Of a stretch of DNA of 6,754 nucleotides, positions 4,257-6,754 are shown in pieces. The notes under the pieces are model-generated. The model was not told the DNA's origin. It ran no database searches and saw only the letters and a list, made by a program, of their open reading frames with translations. This DNA is from Verrucomicrobiota bacterium. GTDB taxonomy: Bacteria > Verrucomicrobiota > Verrucomicrobiia > Chthoniobacterales > UBA10450. The DNA lies in contig QHQV01000027.1 in assembly GCA_003219945.1 (NCBI GenBank), positions 1 through 6,754 on the forward strand, given 5' to 3'. Made by a program: the position numbers and the translations under genes. The number at the start of each line of letters is the position of its first letter. Position 1 is the stretch's first letter.

Positions 4257-5792
4257 ATGTCGAACTCGACCCCAAAGGCTGCGATCTCGCCACGACGCGA
4301 CGAAGATTTTCCGGAGTGGTATCAGCAGGTGATTCGCGCCGCAGAACTGGCGGAGCCGTCGGACGTGCGCGGTTGCATGGTCATTCGTCCGTGGGGCTAC
4401 GGGATTTGGGAAAACATGCAACGTCAGCTCGACGCGCTGATTCGCGCCACCGGTCATCGCAACGCCTATTTCCCTTTATTCATTCCATTGAGTTATTTCG
4501 CCAAGGAAGCTGAGCACGTCGAAGGCTTCGCCAAGGAATGTGCCGTGGTTACGCATTACCGGCTCAAGCTGGATGAGGAAGCGGGGTTGGTGCCCGATCC
4601 CGAATCGAAATTAACCGAACCGCTGATCGTTCGGCCGACGAGCGAGACGATCATCGGCGCGAGCTACGCAAAATGGGTGCAATCGTATCGCGATTTGCCG
4701 ATCCTGATCAACCAATGGTGCAACATCGTGCGCTGGGAAATGCGGACGCGATTGTTCCTGCGCACAACAGAATTTCTGTGGCAGGAAGGCCATACCGTCC
4801 ACGAAACGGAAACCGAAGCGCGAGAAGAAACCAAACGGATGCTCGGCGTGTACGAAACCTTTGTGCGCGAGCGTTGCGCCATTCCCGTATTCGCGGGCTT
4901 AAAATCCGACAGCGAAAAATTCCCTGGCGCTGTGGAAACTATGGCGCTCGAAGCAATGGTGCAGGACCGCAAGGCAATACAGGCGGGCACATCGCATTTT
5001 CTCGGGCAGAATTTTGCCCGTGCGAGCGGCATTCAGTTCCAAACGCGCGAGGGCAAACAGGAATTTGGCTGGACGACAAGCTGGGGCATGACGACGCGCA
5101 TGGTAGGCACAGTCGTTATGGCGCACGGTGATGACGACGGCGTTGTTTTGCCGCCGCGCATCGCACCGACGCACATCGTCATTCTGCCAATCACGACCAG
5201 GGAAGAGACGCGCGCCAATGTTTTGGAAACCTGCGACAGACTCGCTGCGGAGTTGCGAGCGAAAAGATTTCTCGATGATGTTGTGATTGAGGTTGAAGTC
5301 GATCGGCGCGATCTCGGCGGCGGAGTTAAAAATTGGGAATGGATTAAGAAAGGTGTGCCGCTGCGAGTTGAGATCGGGCCGCGTGATCTCGAAAAAAATT
5401 CGGTCACCGTCAGTCGGCGCGATCAACCGGTGAAAAACAAAGAGTCGATGCGGCTGGACGAATTCACTGCGCGCGCTCCAGAAATTCTTGTCTCGATTCA
5501 GGATTCGCTCCATACGCATGCGAAGGAATTCCGTGACGCGAACACACACGAGATAAATTCGAAGAAAGATTTCTACGATTTTTTCACCGCGAAAAACCCT
5601 TCAAAACCGGAAATCCATGGCGGCTTCGCCCTCGCACACTGGAACGGGTCGCGCGAAATCGAGGAACAGATTAAGGACGATCTGAAAGTCACGATCCGCG
5701 TTATTCCGCTCGACGATTCTTCAGAGCCGGGTCAATGCATCTTTACCGGTGAACCGAGCGCGCGTCGCGTCGTATGGGCGAAATCATACTAG
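4257..5792 (+). CDS. proS: Prolyl-tRNA synthetase, archaeal/eukaryotic type (ProS type 3)
   Basis: This class II aminoacyl-tRNA synthetase charges tRNA-Pro with proline. The 511 residues have the compact layout of the archaeal/eukaryotic form and lack the editing insertion of the E. coli form. RPTSE (126-130) holds the proline-binding Thr/Glu. Motif 2 is RWEMRTRLFLRTTEFLWQEG (159-178), followed by QAGTSHFLGQNF (242-253) and motif 3 with GDDDGVVLPPRIAP (291-304). The anticodon-binding domain follows (about 305-400), then the family-specific C-terminal domain ending WAKSY. In that domain the usual zinc-binding cysteines are mostly gone: WNG (462-464) replaces WCG, and of the late Cys pair only C494 remains. 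The ATG at 4257 is chosen because the typical N-terminus (ISPRRDEDFPEWYQQVIRAAELAE) follows soon. An upstream ATG at 4137 would add 40 unrelated residues and overlap the rplM promoter. No ribosome binding site is evident. Confidence 0.97.
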   Translation: MSNSTPKAAISPRRDEDFPEWYQQVIRAAELAEPSDVRGCMVIRPWGYGIWENMQRQLDALIRATGHRNAYFPLFIPLSYFAKEAEHVEGFAKECAVVTHYRLKLDEEAGLVPDPESKLTEPLIVRPTSETIIGASYAKWVQSYRDLPILINQWCNIVRWEMRTRLFLRTTEFLWQEGHTVHETETEAREETKRMLGVYETFVRERCAIPVFAGLKSDSEKFPGAVETMALEAMVQDRKAIQAGTSHFLGQNFARASGIQFQTREGKQEFGWTTSWGMTTRMVGTVVMAHGDDDGVVLPPRIAPTHIVILPITTREETRANVLETCDRLAAELRAKRFLDDVVIEVEVDRRDLGGGVKNWEWIKKGVPLRVEIGPRDLEKNSVTVSRRDQPVKNKESMRLDEFTARAPEILVSIQDSLHTHAKEFRDANTHEINSKKDFYDFFTAKNPSKPEIHGGFALAHWNGSREIEEQIKDDLKVTIRVIPLDDSSEPGQCIFTGEPSARRVVWAKSY

Positions 5793-5825
5793 CCCCGAGG
5801 ACGCAGGCGATTCAAAAGGGACGAG

Positions 5826-5853
5826 TTGACGGCGAGGCGGTGACTGGTTTATT
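5826..5853 (+). promoter_or_regulatory. Predicted promoter of the glutaredoxin gene
   Basis: TTGACG (5826-5831) is followed after 16 nt by TTTATT (5848-5853), which is preceded by an extended -10 TGG. Only 11 nt lie between the -10 box and the ATG at 5865, so the leader would be about 5 nt or less. This agrees with the absence of a ribosome binding site. Confidence 0.4.
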
Positions 5854-5864
5854 TCCGCCCGCCG

Positions 5865-6110
5865 ATGCAGTTAAAGCTTTACAGCCGCGAGTGGTGTTCC
5901 TGGTGTATTGATGCGAAGGATTATCTCAGCGACAAGGGCTATTGCTTCCAGGAAATCGATGTTGGCAAAGACCGGCGGGCGTATGAGGAGATGAAGCAGC
6001 TTTCTGCTCAAACGTACGTGCCTACGTTTGTGGCGGGCGATAAAGTTTTGGCGAATTTTGACACCAATCAGCTTCAAAAATTTCTGAACGAGCATCAGAT
6101 CAATCCATAG
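5865..6110 (+). CDS. Small glutaredoxin/thioredoxin-fold protein
   Basis: The 81-residue product fits a single glutaredoxin or NrdH-like domain, a thiol-disulfide exchange protein of the cytoplasm. The redox site is C11-S-W-C14 at the start of helix 1. The conserved Val-cis-Pro is in YVPTF (51-55, Pro53). The later loop has AGDKVLANFDTNQLQKFL (57-74), where the family usually has G..(I/V)GGfd...L. CSWC differs from the classic CPYC, so NrdH-like or YruB-like electron donors and other small redoxins are alternatives, and the natural reductant cannot be told. It starts 72 nt after proS with its own candidate promoter, and the next gene starts 10 nt after its stop, suggesting a two-gene unit. 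Confidence 0.88.
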   Translation: MQLKLYSREWCSWCIDAKDYLSDKGYCFQEIDVGKDRRAYEEMKQLSAQTYVPTFVAGDKVLANFDTNQLQKFLNEHQINP

Positions 6111-6120
6111 ACCTTCCGTG

Positions 6121-6754
6121 ATGCTTTTCGGTCTCCTTCTTACGCTCGGCGTGGCCGTGCTCAGTGTCGGTCTCCGCACGTTTCACAATTCGTATGCGCA
6201 AAAGGCCGGGGCGCTGGGTATTCTCGCCGCCACTTTTCTCGCCGTGTTTTTCGCTACGGACCATTGGATCTGGGGTTTGGTCGCTGCACTCGCTTGGCTG
6301 TTTCTGCCTTGGCTGGAAATTCTCACCCGGATTCGTGCGTTGCGGCTTCCAAAAGAGAAACAGCTTCGACCGAAAAGTCCGCCACCGTCAGACACGTTCC
6401 CGGCGCTTAGCGAAATCACCCGCGAGATCGAAGACGAAAGGTACATTTACGTGAGCGATGCCGGTTGGGATTGGGAAGATTACCGGCAGTTTTTCCGATT
6501 GTTCTACAGAGAAGAAGATCGCGCCCAGGCCGCGATCTGCCTGAATGAGCAGCGTGATTTTTCATTCTATTACCTGCGGATTTCGTCGCGGACGAAGGAC
6601 GGCACGGTTTGGACAACGTGGAATTATCCGTTGTCCTACGGCTTGAATCTCTCTCCCGCGTTCCGGATCAATCGGCAGCGGCCAGATCGATCTTTCTGGC
6701 AGCTTGATCAAACTCATCGCGAATTTTTGCGGCGAAACAAAGTTGATCCTGCGG
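6121..6754 (+). CDS. Unrecognised membrane protein (3' end cut by window edge)
   Basis: An open frame from the ATG at 6121 to the edge gives 211 residues without a stop. Three hydrophobic segments (about 2-18, 29-46 and 49-67) form a membrane-bound N-terminus. A basic, Pro-rich linker follows (about 71-92, with RPKSPPPS at 83-90), then a soluble domain rich in aromatic and charged residues (from about 95; for example YVSDAGWDWEDYRQFFRLFY at 110-129 and TVWTTWNYPLSYG at 162-174). I do not recognise the family. It begins 10 nt after the glutaredoxin stop without a clear ribosome binding site, so the two are probably one transcript. A GTG directly before the ATG is an alternative start. Codon use looks like that of the neighbours. 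Confidence 0.75.
   Translation, partial: MLFGLLLTLGVAVLSVGLRTFHNSYAQKAGALGILAATFLAVFFATDHWIWGLVAALAWLFLPWLEILTRIRALRLPKEKQLRPKSPPPSDTFPALSEITREIEDERYIYVSDAGWDWEDYRQFFRLFYREEDRAQAAICLNEQRDFSFYYLRISSRTKDGTVWTTWNYPLSYGLNLSPAFRINRQRPDRSFWQLDQTHREFLRRNKVDPA

Noticed and set aside
4899..5549. Long minus-strand open frame (216 codons) opposite proS
   Set aside because: Composition is typical of antisense to a GC-rich gene and it has no domain features.
1..6754. CRISPR arrays, tRNA or rRNA genes, insertion sequences, phage or defence genes
   Set aside because: No spaced repeats, cloverleaf-like sequences, transposase or phage protein motifs were seen; the genes are mostly housekeeping and metabolic.

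Overview
The window reads as ordinary chromosomal DNA of a moderately GC-rich bacterium with compact, mostly operonic genes. A soil-type member of the Verrucomicrobiota or a related PVC lineage is my best guess. It rests on the gene content (archaeal-type ProS, a pqqABC cluster, poorly known membrane proteins), weak use of Shine-Dalgarno sites and my impression of the proteins, and no marker in the window settles it.

Left part (1-2301, minus strand): an apparent operon reading leftwards, made of a YetF/DUF421-like membrane protein gene, pqqA, pqqB (TTG start) and pqqC, which runs off the left edge. These are the first genes of pyrroloquinoline quinone (PQQ) synthesis: PqqA is the precursor peptide, PqqB a metallo-beta-lactamase-fold hydroxylase, and PqqC the final oxidase. 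pqqC carries an in-frame insert of about 19 codons that coincides with a 55-nt imperfect palindrome, like a small palindromic mobile element sitting inside a protein gene. This is the most interesting item in the window. PqqC also has Met where the Klebsiella enzyme has the active-site His154.

Middle (2302-4113): a divergent promoter region with a 15-16 nt direct repeat, a membrane-anchored TPR protein on the plus strand, a short convergent spacer with nested dyad symmetry, and the rplM-rpsI ribosomal operon on the minus strand.

Right part (4114-6754, plus strand): proS (archaeal/eukaryotic-type prolyl-tRNA synthetase), a small CxxC glutaredoxin, and the start of an unrecognised membrane protein that runs off the right edge.

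Across the window, genes that probably head a transcript lack a clear Shine-Dalgarno site, while several internal operon genes have a good one. Two of the predicted promoters would give very short or leaderless mRNAs.
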